Below are positions 45,586 to 54,969 of a stretch of DNA of 64,000 nt, one piece after another. The stretch is from Metabacillus sp. KUDC1714 (GTDB taxonomy: Bacteria; Bacillota; Bacilli; Bacillales; Bacillaceae). The notes beneath the pieces are model-generated. The model ran no database searches. It saw only the letters and a program-made list of their open reading frames with translations, and had not been told where the DNA came from. The DNA is taken from NCBI RefSeq assembly GCF_014217835.1, contig NZ_CP055263.1, positions 868,001 to 932,000 of the forward strand. The letters are read 5' to 3'. Numbering within the stretch: the stretch's first letter is position 1; each line of letters starts with the position of its first letter. Position numbers and translations under genes: made by a program.

Positions 45586-45905
45586 GGAATCACCTCAATT
45601 TTTAGGATGCTCCATAATCTTAGGAATATACAAGTCAGCAGAAATTTGTTATCATTTTTATGTTCATATGAACTTGAAATGATGCATATTTCTCGATTAT
45701 TTCATAGTAACCTAGTAACTGGAACATAATAAATCAGAAAAAGTAACACCAATTTTGTGTAAGCTCACTTGGGCCAATCTAATTTAAACTGATGCTGTTG
45801 CATAACCCAAATTTCCCGTCATTTTGCCGGGATGCAGTATTACGTCCCAATCGTTTTGTATGACAACTATTATTATTATTGCCCATTTTGTAAGGAGGTT
45901 AAAAG
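45586..45905. other. Intergenic stretch before the mrp operon
   Basis: About 320 bp between divergent genes; it must carry the mrp promoter. A small TCCCG/CGGGA hairpin (about 45815-45832) lies in the probable mrp leader. No gene or repeat was found. Confidence 0.5.
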
Positions 45906-48311
45906 ATGACATTACTACATGTGGCAATTTTATCACCTTTTATTTTTGCCATACTTGTTCCCTTTCTGTATAAACGTTTTCGTAACATTCATACAGGTTG
46001 GTTTGTTTTAGTTTTACCAATTCTGCTTTTTGTTTACTTTGTTCAATTCATTGATACGACAATGAACGGTGATACAATAAGCAATACGGCCAATTGGATT
46101 CCGTCTCTTGGCATTAACTTTACTGCATACATAGATGGTTTAGGATTACTATTTGCCTTACTCATCACTGGAATTGGTGCACTTGTAATTCTTTATTCGA
46201 TTTATTATTTATCAAAAGAAAAAGAACAACTAAATACTTTTTATGTTTATTTGTTATTGTTTATGGGTGCTATGCTAGGTGTCGTATTATCGGATAACTT
46301 AATTGTCCTTTATACGTTTTGGGAATTTACATCACTTTCATCATTTCTTTTAATTGGTTATTGGTATAAACGTGAGAAATCGCGCTATGGAGCACAAAAA
46401 TCAATGTTGATTACGATCTTTGGCGGACTGCTTATGCTCGGAGGATTTATCATGTTGTACATCATGACAAACTCCTTTAGCATAAGGGAAATTATTGAAC
46501 AAGTTCCTGAGATTGCTCAGCATGACTTATTCGTTCCCGCATTAGTTCTTATCCTCTTTGGTGCATTTACGAAATCTGCTCAATTTCCATTTTATATTTG
46601 GTTACCAGATGCCATGGAGGCACCTACACCTGTAAGTGCTTATTTACACTCAGCAACAATGGTTAAAGCAGGGATTTATTTAGTTGCCAGATTTAGCCCA
46701 GTATTTTCAGGTGAGCCTGAATGGTTTTGGATTGTATCATCCTTTGGTATCTTTACAATGTTCTGGGGTTCCTTTAATGCTGTTAAACAAACAGATCTAA
46801 AAGGGATTTTGGCCTTCTCAACAGTCAGTCAATTAGGAATGATTATGTCAATGTTGGGTGTTGGGTCAGCTGCCCTTGCACTTGATGCAATCGATGATAG
46901 CTATTATACAGTTGCAACACTTGCAGCAGTCTTCCATTTAATCAACCATGCTACTTTTAAAGGAAGCTTATTTATGGTCGTGGGAATCATTGATCACGAA
47001 ACAGGTACTCGTGATATCCGAAAACTTGGTGGACTTATGAGCTTCATGCCGATTACCTTTACGATTTCAATCATTGGGGCCTTCTCAATGGCAGGGTTAC
47101 CGCCTTTTAACGGCTTTCTAAGTAAAGAAATGTTCTTTACAAGTATGATACGCGTACTTGATATGGATGTTTTCAACTTAGAAACACTTGGAATTTTGTT
47201 CCCTATTATTGCTTGGATCGGAAGTATCTTCACGTTTATTTACAGCATGGTTCTAGTATTTAAAACATTTACAGGAAAATATCAGCCTGAAAAACTTGAG
47301 AAAAAGCCACATGAGGCACCAATCGGTATGCTTATTTCACCGATTATCCTAGCGTCACTTGTGATTATTTTCTTTTTCTTCCCTAACTTGCTAGCTTACA
47401 CAATTATTGAACCAGCAATGGCTTCAATTTTGCCGAGTCTACTAGGAGATGAGAATCATTTCCATGTTCACATCAGTCAATGGCATGGTCCTAATTTAGA
47501 GCTTTACATGACAATTGGTGTAATTCTGTTAGGAACACTTGGCTACTACTTACTAAGAAAATGGCGAGGTATTTATCGTATCGTACCTGAAAAACTAACG
47601 TTAAATAAAGGCTATGATGCAGCCTTGTATCAACTTGATAAATCGTCGTTTAAACTAACAAGGTTCTACATGACAGGTTTTATCCGTGATTATTTAGCAT
47701 ATATCTTCACATTCTTTATCGTTATTTTAGGGACTGCACTAGTTGTTAAGGATGGATTTTCATTTTCATTAGCTGGAACAGCACCAATTGGAATTTATGA
47801 AGCAGTTCTTGCTATTGTTATGGTGATAGGGACCATTACGGTCTTGTTTTCTAAATCACGTTTAACAGCAATCATCGCGCTTGGTTCAGTAGGTTATTCC
47901 TTATCGCTCTTTTTCGTACTATTTCGAGCACCTGATCTAGCACTTACACAATTATGTGTCGAAACCGTCTCTGTTGCTCTGTTTTTACTTTGTTTTTACC
48001 ATTTACCTGAGTTTAAAAGGAAGGAAAAAAAGCTTCACTTTAAATTAACTAATTTGCTTATTTCGTTAGGTGTCGGAACAATCGTTACACTAATTGCATT
48101 ATCAGCTAACAGTCAACGTGTTTCAGATACAATCTCTAAGTATTTCATTGAGAACAGCTACACGTTAGCAGGTGGTAAAAATATGGTCAATGTAATCCTT
48201 GTAGATTTTAGAGGATTTGATACCTTGTTTGAAATAACAGTGCTCGGAATTGCCTCATTAGGAATTTACGGCATGATTCGTCTGCATGTCAAAAAGGAGG
48301 AAGAAGGGTGA
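45906..48311 (+). CDS. mrpA: Na+/H+ antiporter subunit MrpA
   Basis: An 801-residue polytopic protein, largest subunit of the Mrp cation/proton antiporter. The N-terminal two thirds resemble complex I subunit NuoL, with the conserved Glu in YTFWEFTSLSSFLL and Lys-containing helices such as FTKSAQFPFYIWLPDAME and SATMVKAGIYL. The C-terminal third adds the MrpA-specific helices that fuse with an MrpB-like region. TAAGGAGG precedes the ATG. It starts a seven-gene operon in which adjacent reading frames overlap. The complex exports sodium in exchange for protons and is needed for alkali and salt tolerance. Confidence 0.95.
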   Translation: MTLLHVAILSPFIFAILVPFLYKRFRNIHTGWFVLVLPILLFVYFVQFIDTTMNGDTISNTANWIPSLGINFTAYIDGLGLLFALLITGIGALVILYSIYYLSKEKEQLNTFYVYLLLFMGAMLGVVLSDNLIVLYTFWEFTSLSSFLLIGYWYKREKSRYGAQKSMLITIFGGLLMLGGFIMLYIMTNSFSIREIIEQVPEIAQHDLFVPALVLILFGAFTKSAQFPFYIWLPDAMEAPTPVSAYLHSATMVKAGIYLVARFSPVFSGEPEWFWIVSSFGIFTMFWGSFNAVKQTDLKGILAFSTVSQLGMIMSMLGVGSAALALDAIDDSYYTVATLAAVFHLINHATFKGSLFMVVGIIDHETGTRDIRKLGGLMSFMPITFTISIIGAFSMAGLPPFNGFLSKEMFFTSMIRVLDMDVFNLETLGILFPIIAWIGSIFTFIYSMVLVFKTFTGKYQPEKLEKKPHEAPIGMLISPIILASLVIIFFFFPNLLAYTIIEPAMASILPSLLGDENHFHVHISQWHGPNLELYMTIGVILLGTLGYYLLRKWRGIYRIVPEKLTLNKGYDAALYQLDKSSFKLTRFYMTGFIRDYLAYIFTFFIVILGTALVVKDGFSFSLAGTAPIGIYEAVLAIVMVIGTITVLFSKSRLTAIIALGSVGYSLSLFFVLFRAPDLALTQLCVETVSVALFLLCFYHLPEFKRKEKKLHFKLTNLLISLGVGTIVTLIALSANSQRVSDTISKYFIENSYTLAGGKNMVNVILVDFRGFDTLFEITVLGIASLGIYGMIRLHVKKEEEG

Positions 48312-48745
48312 AAAAAACGAACATTAAAACAAACGATCTCATTTTTCAAACCGTAACAAAGGTTGTCGTGTTCATCATTATTATTTATTCGTTACACCTC
48401 TTCTTTTCGGGACACTATACCCCTGGTGGAGGCTTCATTGGCGGATTAATGACCGCTTCAGCTATTGTACTTTTACTATTAGCATTTGATATAAAAACCG
48501 TTGTGAATACTTTGCCAATTGACTATATTAAAATGACGGCAACTGGCTTACTTATTGCTTTATTAACTGGGATTGGCTCATTTTTCTTTGATGTTCCATT
48601 TTTAACACATACATTTAGCTATGTAGATCTCCCAGTCCTTGGAAAAACATCATTAGCAACAGCCGTCCTATTTGACCTCGGTGTTTATCTCGTTGTTATT
48701 GGTGTCACAATGACCATTATCCAAACGATTGGAGAGACGGAATAA
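48308..48745 (+). CDS. mrpB: Na+/H+ antiporter subunit MrpB
   Basis: A 145-residue membrane subunit with four helices and the family signature HYTPGGGFIGGLM. Its GTG start overlaps the mrpA stop by 4 bp, with AAGGAGG upstream inside mrpA. Assembly with the other Mrp subunits is required for activity. Confidence 0.94.
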   Translation: MKKTNIKTNDLIFQTVTKVVVFIIIIYSLHLFFSGHYTPGGGFIGGLMTASAIVLLLLAFDIKTVVNTLPIDYIKMTATGLLIALLTGIGSFFFDVPFLTHTFSYVDLPVLGKTSLATAVLFDLGVYLVVIGVTMTIIQTIGETE

Positions 48746-49086
48746 TGGAAGTATTAATGTCTATTGTTGTTGGAATTTTGTTTAGTGCTGCCGTATATTT
48801 AATGTTGTCTAAAAGCTTATTACGCATCATTATTGGCACTGGTTTGCTGAGCCATGGTGCACATCTATTAATATTAACAATGGGTGGACTAAAACAAGGA
48901 GCTGCTCCACTACTTGGTGAGCATGCTCAAAGTTATGTTGATCCACTTCCACAGGCTCTTATTTTAACGGCAATTGTTATTAGTTTCGGGGTTACATCGT
49001 TTTTCCTCGTTCTAGCGTATCGCTCCTATCAGGAGCTTGGAACAGATGATATGGATCAACTAAGGGGAAATGATCAATATGAGTAA
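48745..49086 (+). CDS. mrpC: Na+/H+ antiporter subunit MrpC
   Basis: A 113-residue three-helix subunit related to complex I NuoK. Conserved features are GTGLLSHGAHLLILTMG and DPLPQALILTAIVISFGV; the Lys and Glu pattern of NuoK is only partly kept. The start overlaps the mrpB stop by one base. Confidence 0.94.
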   Translation: MEVLMSIVVGILFSAAVYLMLSKSLLRIIIGTGLLSHGAHLLILTMGGLKQGAAPLLGEHAQSYVDPLPQALILTAIVISFGVTSFFLVLAYRSYQELGTDDMDQLRGNDQYE

Positions 49087-50560
49087 CTTAATAATCTTAC
49101 CAATCGTCATACCGTTATTAACCGGGATTATCTTAATCTTTTTCAACAAAAACATTAAGATCCAGAAGTGGCTTAGTCTTATTGCCTCACTTGCTGGAGT
49201 CGTTGTTGCTGGTTCCATTGTTCAAACTGTTCACATAAACGGAATCCAGACGTTAGAGATAGGGAACTGGAAGCCACCCTACGGCATTGTATTTGTGGCA
49301 GATATGTATTCTAGCTTATTAGTGCTAACAACAAGTATTATTGCTTTTACATCATTGTTGTTTGCTTTTTCATCAATAAGTGCCGAAAGAGAAAAGTATT
49401 ACTTTTATTCAGGTGTACAATTTCTTATTTTAGGTGTATCTGGCGCTTTTCTTACTGGTGACATTTTTAACCTGTTTGTTTTCTTCGAGGTTATGCTTAT
49501 GTCATCCTATCTGTTAATTGTTCTAGGAAGTACGAAAATACAACTACGTGAATCAATCAAATACATCCTTGTCAATGTTATTTCTTCCGCGCTTTTCGTT
49601 ATTGCTGTTGCATACCTTTATGCAGTAACTGGTACGTTAAACATGGCTGATTTAAGTGTGAGAATAGCTGAAATGGGACAATCGGGATTACTAACCGTTA
49701 TCTCGATCTTATTTTTAATTGTATTTGGTCTTAAGGGAGCGCTTTTCCCACTTTATTTTTGGTTACCTGGTTCATACCAAGCACCACCGTCAGTCGTTAC
49801 TGCTCTATTTGGGGCATTGTTAACTAAAGTAGGAATTTACTCGATTACACGCGTTTACACACTTATTTTTTATCACGATCCTTCTTTTACACATCAAATT
49901 TTAGCTTGGTTATCAGCTTTGACGATCATCTTTGGTGTCATCGGAGCTATTGCCTACTGGGATATTAAGAAAATTGTTATCTACAATATTATCACTGCAG
50001 TCGGAGTAATTCTGTTTGGAATAGCGGCTAACACACCAGAAGCTGTTGAAGGTTCTGTCTACTATTTAGTCCATGATATGATCATTAAAGGGGCATTGTT
50101 TTTCTTAGTTGGAGCAATTATCGCTGTAACTGGTACAAGTAATTTACGAAAGTTTAGTGGGCTGATCGCAAGTCACCCATTTCTAGGTTGGATGTTCTTT
50201 ATTGCAGCATTGTCTTTAGCAGGAATTCCTCCGTTTAGCGGTTTCGTAGGAAAACTAAAAATCGTCCAAGGTGGATTTGAAGCAGGCGAATACACAATTG
50301 CATTTATCGTGCTGCTATCGAGCTTACTTGTACTATATTCGGTTATGAAAATCTTTATAAATGGCTTTTGGGGTGAACCGAAAGAAGAGATAATTACTCG
50401 GAAAGGATCGACAAAAGGTCTCCTATTACCAATTGTTATCCTAATTACTTTAACTGTTGCATATGGCTTTGGGGTAGAATGGCTTTCACCTTATATTTCT
50501 CAAGCTGCCGATACTTTGCTTGATCCAACACTCTATATACAAGCCGTATTGAAGGAGTAG
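49079..50560 (+). CDS. mrpD: Na+/H+ antiporter subunit MrpD
   Basis: A 493-residue subunit related to NuoN/NuoM. The conserved Glu is in FFEVMLMSSYLL and key lysines are in FGLKGALFPLYFWLPG and LLTKVGIYS. Length equals B. subtilis MrpD when the ATG at 49079 is used, which is better spaced to AAGGGG than the ATG at 49070. It overlaps mrpC by 8 bp. Confidence 0.94.
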   Translation: MSNLIILPIVIPLLTGIILIFFNKNIKIQKWLSLIASLAGVVVAGSIVQTVHINGIQTLEIGNWKPPYGIVFVADMYSSLLVLTTSIIAFTSLLFAFSSISAEREKYYFYSGVQFLILGVSGAFLTGDIFNLFVFFEVMLMSSYLLIVLGSTKIQLRESIKYILVNVISSALFVIAVAYLYAVTGTLNMADLSVRIAEMGQSGLLTVISILFLIVFGLKGALFPLYFWLPGSYQAPPSVVTALFGALLTKVGIYSITRVYTLIFYHDPSFTHQILAWLSALTIIFGVIGAIAYWDIKKIVIYNIITAVGVILFGIAANTPEAVEGSVYYLVHDMIIKGALFFLVGAIIAVTGTSNLRKFSGLIASHPFLGWMFFIAALSLAGIPPFSGFVGKLKIVQGGFEAGEYTIAFIVLLSSLLVLYSVMKIFINGFWGEPKEEIITRKGSTKGLLLPIVILITLTVAYGFGVEWLSPYISQAADTLLDPTLYIQAVLKE

Positions 50561-50565
50561 TGAAT

Positions 50566-51042
50566 ATGGCATTTCAAATCTTACTTAACTTTTTTCTAGC
50601 GTTTATATGGATGTTTCTATCTAATGATTATTCATCGTTGGCATTTTTTAAAGGTTATTTTTTTGGCGGGCTCATAATGTTTGCACTTAGAAGGTTCTTT
50701 GATCATCGCTTCTATTTAATTAACGTGATTGCTGTCATCAAGCTTTTCTTCATTTTTTGTAGTGAGCTTATAAAAGCAAATATTGCGGTACTAAAAGTAA
50801 TATTATCTCCAAGACTTTCGATGCGACCAGGTATTTTTGCATTAGAAACTGAACTTGAAAAGGATTGGGAAATCACAATTCTCTCTAATTTAATTACCTT
50901 AACGCCAGGTACTCTCGTATTAGAAGTATCTGAAGACAATAAAACACTTTATATCCATGCAATGGATATTGATGATGTTGAGCAAGCACGACTAGATATT
51001 AAGAATACATTTGAAAAAGCTATCAAGGAGGTAAGCCGTTAA
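50566..51042 (+). CDS. mrpE: Na+/H+ antiporter subunit MrpE
   Basis: A 158-residue subunit with two or three N-terminal helices and a cytoplasmic C-terminal domain containing NLITLTPGTLVLEVSEDN, the family signature. The ATG at 50566 is chosen over the GTG at 50560 for spacing to AAGGAG. Same length as in B. subtilis. Confidence 0.94.
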   Translation: MAFQILLNFFLAFIWMFLSNDYSSLAFFKGYFFGGLIMFALRRFFDHRFYLINVIAVIKLFFIFCSELIKANIAVLKVILSPRLSMRPGIFALETELEKDWEITILSNLITLTPGTLVLEVSEDNKTLYIHAMDIDDVEQARLDIKNTFEKAIKEVSR

Positions 51043-51326
51043 TGTTTAAAATTGTCATAGGCCTCTCATTGCTCATTGTTGCGATTTCAACCTTGCTATT
51101 TGTATATCGCCTTGTAAAGGGGCCTTCTACACCTGACAGAGTTATTGCACTTGATGCAATCGGAATAAACTTAATTGCAATAACGGCGATCATCTCTATT
51201 GCTATTAATTCCAATGCTTTTGTTGAGATTATTCTATTACTAGGAATTCTAGCCTTCATTGGGACGGTTGCCTTTTCTAAATGGCTGGAGAAAGGAGAAA
51301 TCATCGAAAATGATAGAGATCAGTAA
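51042..51326 (+). CDS. mrpF: Na+/H+ antiporter subunit MrpF
   Basis: A 94-residue three-helix subunit. The signature is [20 protein letters not shown], with [19 protein letters not shown] following. Strong AGGAGG inside mrpE; the start overlaps the mrpE stop by one base. Confidence 0.95.
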   Translation: MFKIVIGLSLLIVAISTLLFVYRLVKGPSTPDRVIALDAIGINLIAITAIISIAINSNAFVEIILLLGILAFIGTVAFSKWLEKGEIIENDRDQ

Positions 51327-51666
51327 ATTCATTGTAGGTTTTCTCATTCTCCTTGGTGCATTATTTAGTTTAATTGCAGCAATTGGTGTTGTAAGGTTAC
51401 CTGATACATATACTCGTAACCATGCTGCATCTAAGAGTGCGACCTTAGGGGTTATAAGTATTCTTTTAGGATTATTTATGTATTATTTACTTATTGATCA
51501 TCATGCTAATGCACGAATCCTTTTAGGTATCATATTCGTATTTTTAACCTCTCCTGTTGCTGGTCATCTCATTATGAGAGCAGCATATAATAGTGGAGTT
51601 CCTTTATGGGAAAAAAGTGTTCAAGATGATTTAAAAAAGGCCAGAAAAGTTGAAAAAAGTAGGTGA
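51310..51666 (+). CDS. mrpG: Na+/H+ antiporter subunit MrpG
   Basis: A 118-residue three-helix subunit ending the operon. [21 protein letters not shown] is split here as [14 protein letters not shown], the family signature. The ATG at 51310 begins [11 protein letters not shown]; a longer in-frame start would duplicate mrpF sequence in another frame. It overlaps mrpF by 17 bp. Confidence 0.93.
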   Translation: MIEISKFIVGFLILLGALFSLIAAIGVVRLPDTYTRNHAASKSATLGVISILLGLFMYYLLIDHHANARILLGIIFVFLTSPVAGHLIMRAAYNSGVPLWEKSVQDDLKKARKVEKSR

Positions 51667-51689
51667 GCGCTTTGCTCATCTACTTTTTT
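51655..51689 (+). terminator. Intrinsic terminator of the mrp operon
   Basis: AAAAGTAGGTGAGC pairs with GCTCATCTACTTTT (one G-U or mismatch), overlaps the mrpG stop codon and is followed by a T run. Also usable on the minus strand for yuxO. Confidence 0.88.
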
Positions 51690-51726
51690 CTTACTAGTAT
51701 TTAGTAAAAGGAAATCAGACTTTGAG

Positions 51727-52119
51727 TTAATTCTTCTTTTTTAACACCGCCATCGTACAACGTGATATACAAATTAGTTCATTCTCTTCATCAACTATTT
51801 TAATTTCCCATACCATGGTTGTTTTTCCGCGATGCACAGGTTTAGCATGGGCAGTTACAGTTCCCGATTTTTTCCCGCGGATATGATTGGCGTTTATCTC
51901 CAAACCAACACATGTTTCTGTCTCATGATCAACCAAATAGTATGCACCTATGCTTGCAGCAGTTTCTGCTAATGCAACAGATGCCCCTCCATGCAATAAC
52001 CCAAATGGCTGATGTGTCCGATGGTCCACAGGCATTGTCGCGACTACACCATCATTTGAAACTGATGTAACAGTAATACCTAAAGCCTCCATTAATGTAT
52101 TTTTCACATTATAATCCAT
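51727..52119 (-). CDS. yuxO: Hotdog-fold thioesterase YuxO
   Basis: A 130-residue PaaI-type thioesterase. The active-site segment HQPFGLLHGGASVALAETAA contains the conserved Gly-Gly and Glu. Strand CVGLEINANHIRG follows. B. subtilis yuxO lies between comA and mrpG, as here. The ATG at 52119 after AGGGGAT is chosen; a longer in-frame extension (to 52212) has no ribosome-binding site. Confidence 0.9.
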   Translation of the reverse strand: MDYNVKNTLMEALGITVTSVSNDGVVATMPVDHRTHQPFGLLHGGASVALAETAASIGAYYLVDHETETCVGLEINANHIRGKKSGTVTAHAKPVHRGKTTMVWEIKIVDEENELICISRCTMAVLKKKN

Positions 52120-52216
52120 TTTATATCCCCTCATATCTTTCAAAATGAAATGATTTTTTATGTAGAACACATGGCGAGTATAGCATAAATAGACATATTT
52201 ACGTTTAAACAATATC

Positions 52217-52297
52217 TTATCTTCTTAAGACCGCTACGGCGAAAACAAAATATACACATAAGAATAATAAAGTAGGTAAAACAGCCATAATGTCCAT
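52217..52297 (-). CDS. 26-residue small membrane protein
   Basis: A tiny gene, MDIMAVLPTLLFLC at the start and FAVAVLRR at the end, one hydrophobic helix with a basic tail, topology Nout/Cin expected. GGGAGG lies at correct spacing and a near-consensus cre site is 18 bp upstream. I do not recognise a family. The Shine-Dalgarno sequence and regulatory site support it; conservation is untested. Confidence 0.55.
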   Translation of the reverse strand: MDIMAVLPTLLFLCVYFVFAVAVLRR

Positions 52298-52314
52298 TAT
52301 AACCTCCCATCAAC

Positions 52315-52328
52315 TGTAAACGCTTTCT
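52315..52328. promoter_or_regulatory. cre-like catabolite repression site
   Basis: TGTAAACGCTTTCT matches TGWAANCGNTNWCA at 13 of 14 positions, 18 bp upstream of the 26-residue protein start, a position suited to repression by CcpA. Confidence 0.55.
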
Positions 52329-52565
52329 ATATCGACAAGGATATAAATAACATCTTAAAGGATGAACATCATGGCTATGTTGAGACTATGTTTAGTTTTT
52401 GTAAATTAGTATAGTAAAATTAGATTCTATTGAGAGGTCATTTGTAACAAATCCTTACTTTCTTATCCTCTATTAAAACAAACGCTATCATGTTATTAGA
52501 TAGCGCATCCTGATTTGAAAAGAAATGAAATGATATTTAATCATAATATCTAAGTTTCAGGGGAT

Positions 52566-53576
52566 TCATTTTGTATCCCCTTTATGAATATTTGCTTTTC
52601 GAAAGCCCTGGTATGAGTCTATTGCTGCAAATAAAACGAATGTAAAAACAGCTACCCAAAAAATCCATTCTTTCACTTCATTTGTAGTAGTAAATAGGTC
52701 GTTCATATAAGCAATGAATGATACTTTAAATAAATCGGGATTGCTAAAGATGGTAATAAATACAACTGAAGATACGAAATGGAAGACGGTGTTAAGAAAT
52801 GCTACTTTTTTTGTCCATTGTCCTGTTATCCATTTATAAATGCTTGAACCAAGTTCCAATCCAATAACAAGTACCACTAGTGGCCAATAAGAATGCAATA
52901 TCGCTTGATTAAATGTTGGAGTTATAAACTCTAGACCTTCTTGACCTTTTTCATACACACCAATAAGATTAGCTGCGTTAAAATAAATAGTTGCCCAGAT
53001 TGCTGTCCAAAGTAAGCCGCCAAAAACTTCAAACTTCGAAATAGCCTTTTCCATAGGGACATATGAAATATTCTTCAAGTCTTCTGGTGACCATTCTTTA
53101 AAACTAGATGTTAATGGAATTTGTTTTTTTGCATGATCTGTTCTTTCTAAAATTGAAAATAGCAATGTGAGCCAGAAAAAGACCTGAATAGCTGTACTCA
53201 AAATTCTCCAAATTCCTTCTCCGATTATGGAGAGAATAACATTTAATACCGCATTATCACTAGAATATGAGACTATATTATCAGCTATTAACGATATAAA
53301 CGAAATTGCTAAAGCAATTGGCAAAATCATTTTCAATAAACTTATATATATATCATAATAACGCGGTCCAATTAGATGCATCGGTCGATCCCGGTAACCA
53401 CTTGCAAGTATGGCAGGATTTCCAAGTTTTGAAAGGGCAGACTTAACATCTTGTTCCGTAAAATTATCTGGCAGCATATCCTCAATTGTTGAATGAAGCT
53501 CAAGTGCAATGTCCTCACGACCTTTTTCTGGGAGCCTCCGAGTTACTTCATGAATATAAAGCTCAATCAGATTCAT
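52566..53576 (-). CDS. HAAS-domain membrane protein
   Basis: A 336-residue protein. The N-terminal about 70 residues (IHEVTRRLPEKGREDIALEL; LGNPAILASGYRD) form a HAAS/DUF1700-like helical domain, commonly fused to membrane proteins regulated by PadR partners. At least six membrane helices follow (about 82-105, 118-145, 187-207, 222-245, 259-280, 297-318). It overlaps the PadR gene by 14 bp, so they are co-expressed. Function unknown; such pairs often respond to envelope stress or antibiotics. Confidence 0.78.
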   Translation of the reverse strand: MNLIELYIHEVTRRLPEKGREDIALELHSTIEDMLPDNFTEQDVKSALSKLGNPAILASGYRDRPMHLIGPRYYDIYISLLKMILPIALAISFISLIADNIVSYSSDNAVLNVILSIIGEGIWRILSTAIQVFFWLTLLFSILERTDHAKKQIPLTSSFKEWSPEDLKNISYVPMEKAISKFEVFGGLLWTAIWATIYFNAANLIGVYEKGQEGLEFITPTFNQAILHSYWPLVVLVIGLELGSSIYKWITGQWTKKVAFLNTVFHFVSSVVFITIFSNPDLFKVSFIAYMNDLFTTTNEVKEWIFWVAVFTFVLFAAIDSYQGFRKANIHKGDTK

Positions 53577-53910
53577 TATTTTCCTCTCCTTTTAATAAAA
53601 TGGAAAGCTCTTGGGACGTTTTTTCCCATTCTTTCTTCAATTGCTGAAATATTTCAATACCATATTCGCTTAACACATAATATCGACGCGGCCTGCTTTC
53701 AGTTGTATCCCAACTACTTGTTACTAACTCCTGTTTTTCCAAGCGGCGTAGCAAAGGATACAACGTGCTCTGTTCAATCGAAATTCCACATTGCTCTAAT
53801 AATTGGACAAGCGAATATCCATATTGTGGTGTACGCAACTGACTTAAGACAGCTAATGTCAATGTCCCTCTTCGCAACTCCGTCGTTAGTGTATTTAGTA
53901 AATTACTCAT
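53563..53910 (-). CDS. PadR-family transcriptional regulator
   Basis: A 115-residue winged-helix repressor. RRGTLTLAVLSQLRTPQYGY, STLYPLLRRLEKQELV and RPRRYYVLSEYG are the PadR signatures. It heads a two-gene operon with the HAAS protein. Two 21-bp direct repeats just upstream are probable operators. Confidence 0.9.
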   Translation of the reverse strand: MSNLLNTLTTELRRGTLTLAVLSQLRTPQYGYSLVQLLEQCGISIEQSTLYPLLRRLEKQELVTSSWDTTESRPRRYYVLSEYGIEIFQQLKKEWEKTSQELSILLKGEENNESD

Positions 53911-53930
53911 TCATCCACCTCTTCTGTTTC

Positions 53931-53977
53931 ATACTATGCGTCATACACTATATTTTATACTATGCATCATACACTAT
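53931..53977 (-). promoter_or_regulatory. Direct-repeat operator of the PadR operon
   Basis: ATACTATGCGTCATACACTA followed by T at 53931-53951 and the same 21-mer with one change at 53957-53977; period 26 bp, that is, nearly 2.5 helical turns. Lies 21-67 bp upstream of the padR start codon, where the promoter must be. Confidence 0.7.
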
Positions 53978-54123
53978 TATAGTTCCAATAACAATTATCG
54001 ATTTGTATTATTATTTAATTTTCACTGTTAATTTACTAACTAATCTAAGAAAAAGAACGTAAAATTAGGCATTAATATACGTTTTAAATACTAATCGTAA
54101 TTTCTATTTTATTTTCGCAAAAG

Positions 54124-54152
54124 AAAAAACCACCTGAGAATTCAAGTGGTTT
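54124..54152 (-). terminator. Intrinsic terminator of comA
   Basis: AAACCACTTGAAT and its near complement fold into a hairpin followed on the minus strand by six T. Confidence 0.8.
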
Positions 54153-54201
54153 CCTTCCAACATATTATAAGAAGTCGTCATAGTATCAACTGCTAAGCTT
54201 G

Positions 54202-54852
54202 TTATTCAATAATTCCTTCTGCCTTTGCAATTAAAACTGCCTCAGTACGTGTACTTACATTTAATTTATTAAAAATTGACGTCAGGCTATATTCAATTGA
54301 TCTTTTACTTAAGTGAAGATTGTCAGCAATTTCCTGATTGGTTAAACCTTTTTCAACTTCTTGTAAAATCGCCTTTTCACGGTCATTAAAAACATTATTA
54401 ATTGAATGTGTCTCCACAACCTTTGATTGTTTATGAAAAAGCATCTTCTTGAAATATTGGTATGGTACAATAATATCACCGTTTATTGAATGGCGTATAA
54501 ATGATAACAGTCTTTCCTTAGACTCAGTCTTACTAATCGCACCATGGATGCCAATAGCAATGGCCTCCTCGAAATAATCCGCCACATCATATCCAGTGTA
54601 AAGAATAACTTTACATGAATGTTCCATATTTAAGATTGTTTTTGAAAGCTGTATCCCATTTATTTCCCCCAGGTTTAAATCCATAAGAATAGCATCAAAT
54701 GGGGTAAAATCAATTTTTTCAAAAGCTTCCTCCGTATAAGGAGGATTTAAACAAGTTACTTGAACCCCTGGTTCTGCTTCAAGAATAGCTTTTGTACCTT
54801 CTCTTACTGCCGGATGATCATCGATGACTAAAATATTAACCTTTTCCTTCAT
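54202..54852 (-). CDS. comA: Competence response regulator ComA
   Basis: A 216-residue NarL-family regulator. The receiver has VIDDHPAVREG, the phospho-acceptor Asp in FDAILMDLNLG and a Lys in ISKTESKERL; the LuxR-type DNA-binding domain has LTNQEIADNLHLSKRSIEYS. It is the output of ComP and drives quorum-response genes including, in B. subtilis, srfA and degQ. The ATG at 54852 is preferred over a GTG at 54861 for spacing to AGGGTG. A terminator-like hairpin pair separates it from comP. Confidence 0.92.
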   Translation of the reverse strand: MKEKVNILVIDDHPAVREGTKAILEAEPGVQVTCLNPPYTEEAFEKIDFTPFDAILMDLNLGEINGIQLSKTILNMEHSCKVILYTGYDVADYFEEAIAIGIHGAISKTESKERLLSFIRHSINGDIIVPYQYFKKMLFHKQSKVVETHSINNVFNDREKAILQEVEKGLTNQEIADNLHLSKRSIEYSLTSIFNKLNVSTRTEAVLIAKAEGIIE

Positions 54853-54919
54853 TTTCTTCACCCTTTAAAAAGTCCTTAAAGATCTTCAATAGATTAATGG
54901 TCAATAGTTGGGTTTAAAT

Positions 54920-54962
54920 GCCCATTAATAATGGGCTAAAAAGACTTGGCAATTGCCAAGTC
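54920..54962 (-). terminator. Terminator-like hairpins between comP and comA
   Basis: On the minus strand GACTTGGC-AATT-GCCAAGTC followed by five T lies 7 bp after the comP stop, then a second hairpin GCCCATTA-T-TAATGGGC. This is a good intrinsic terminator inside the presumed comP-comA unit. Confidence 0.75.
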
Positions 54963-54969
54963 CCATTCA

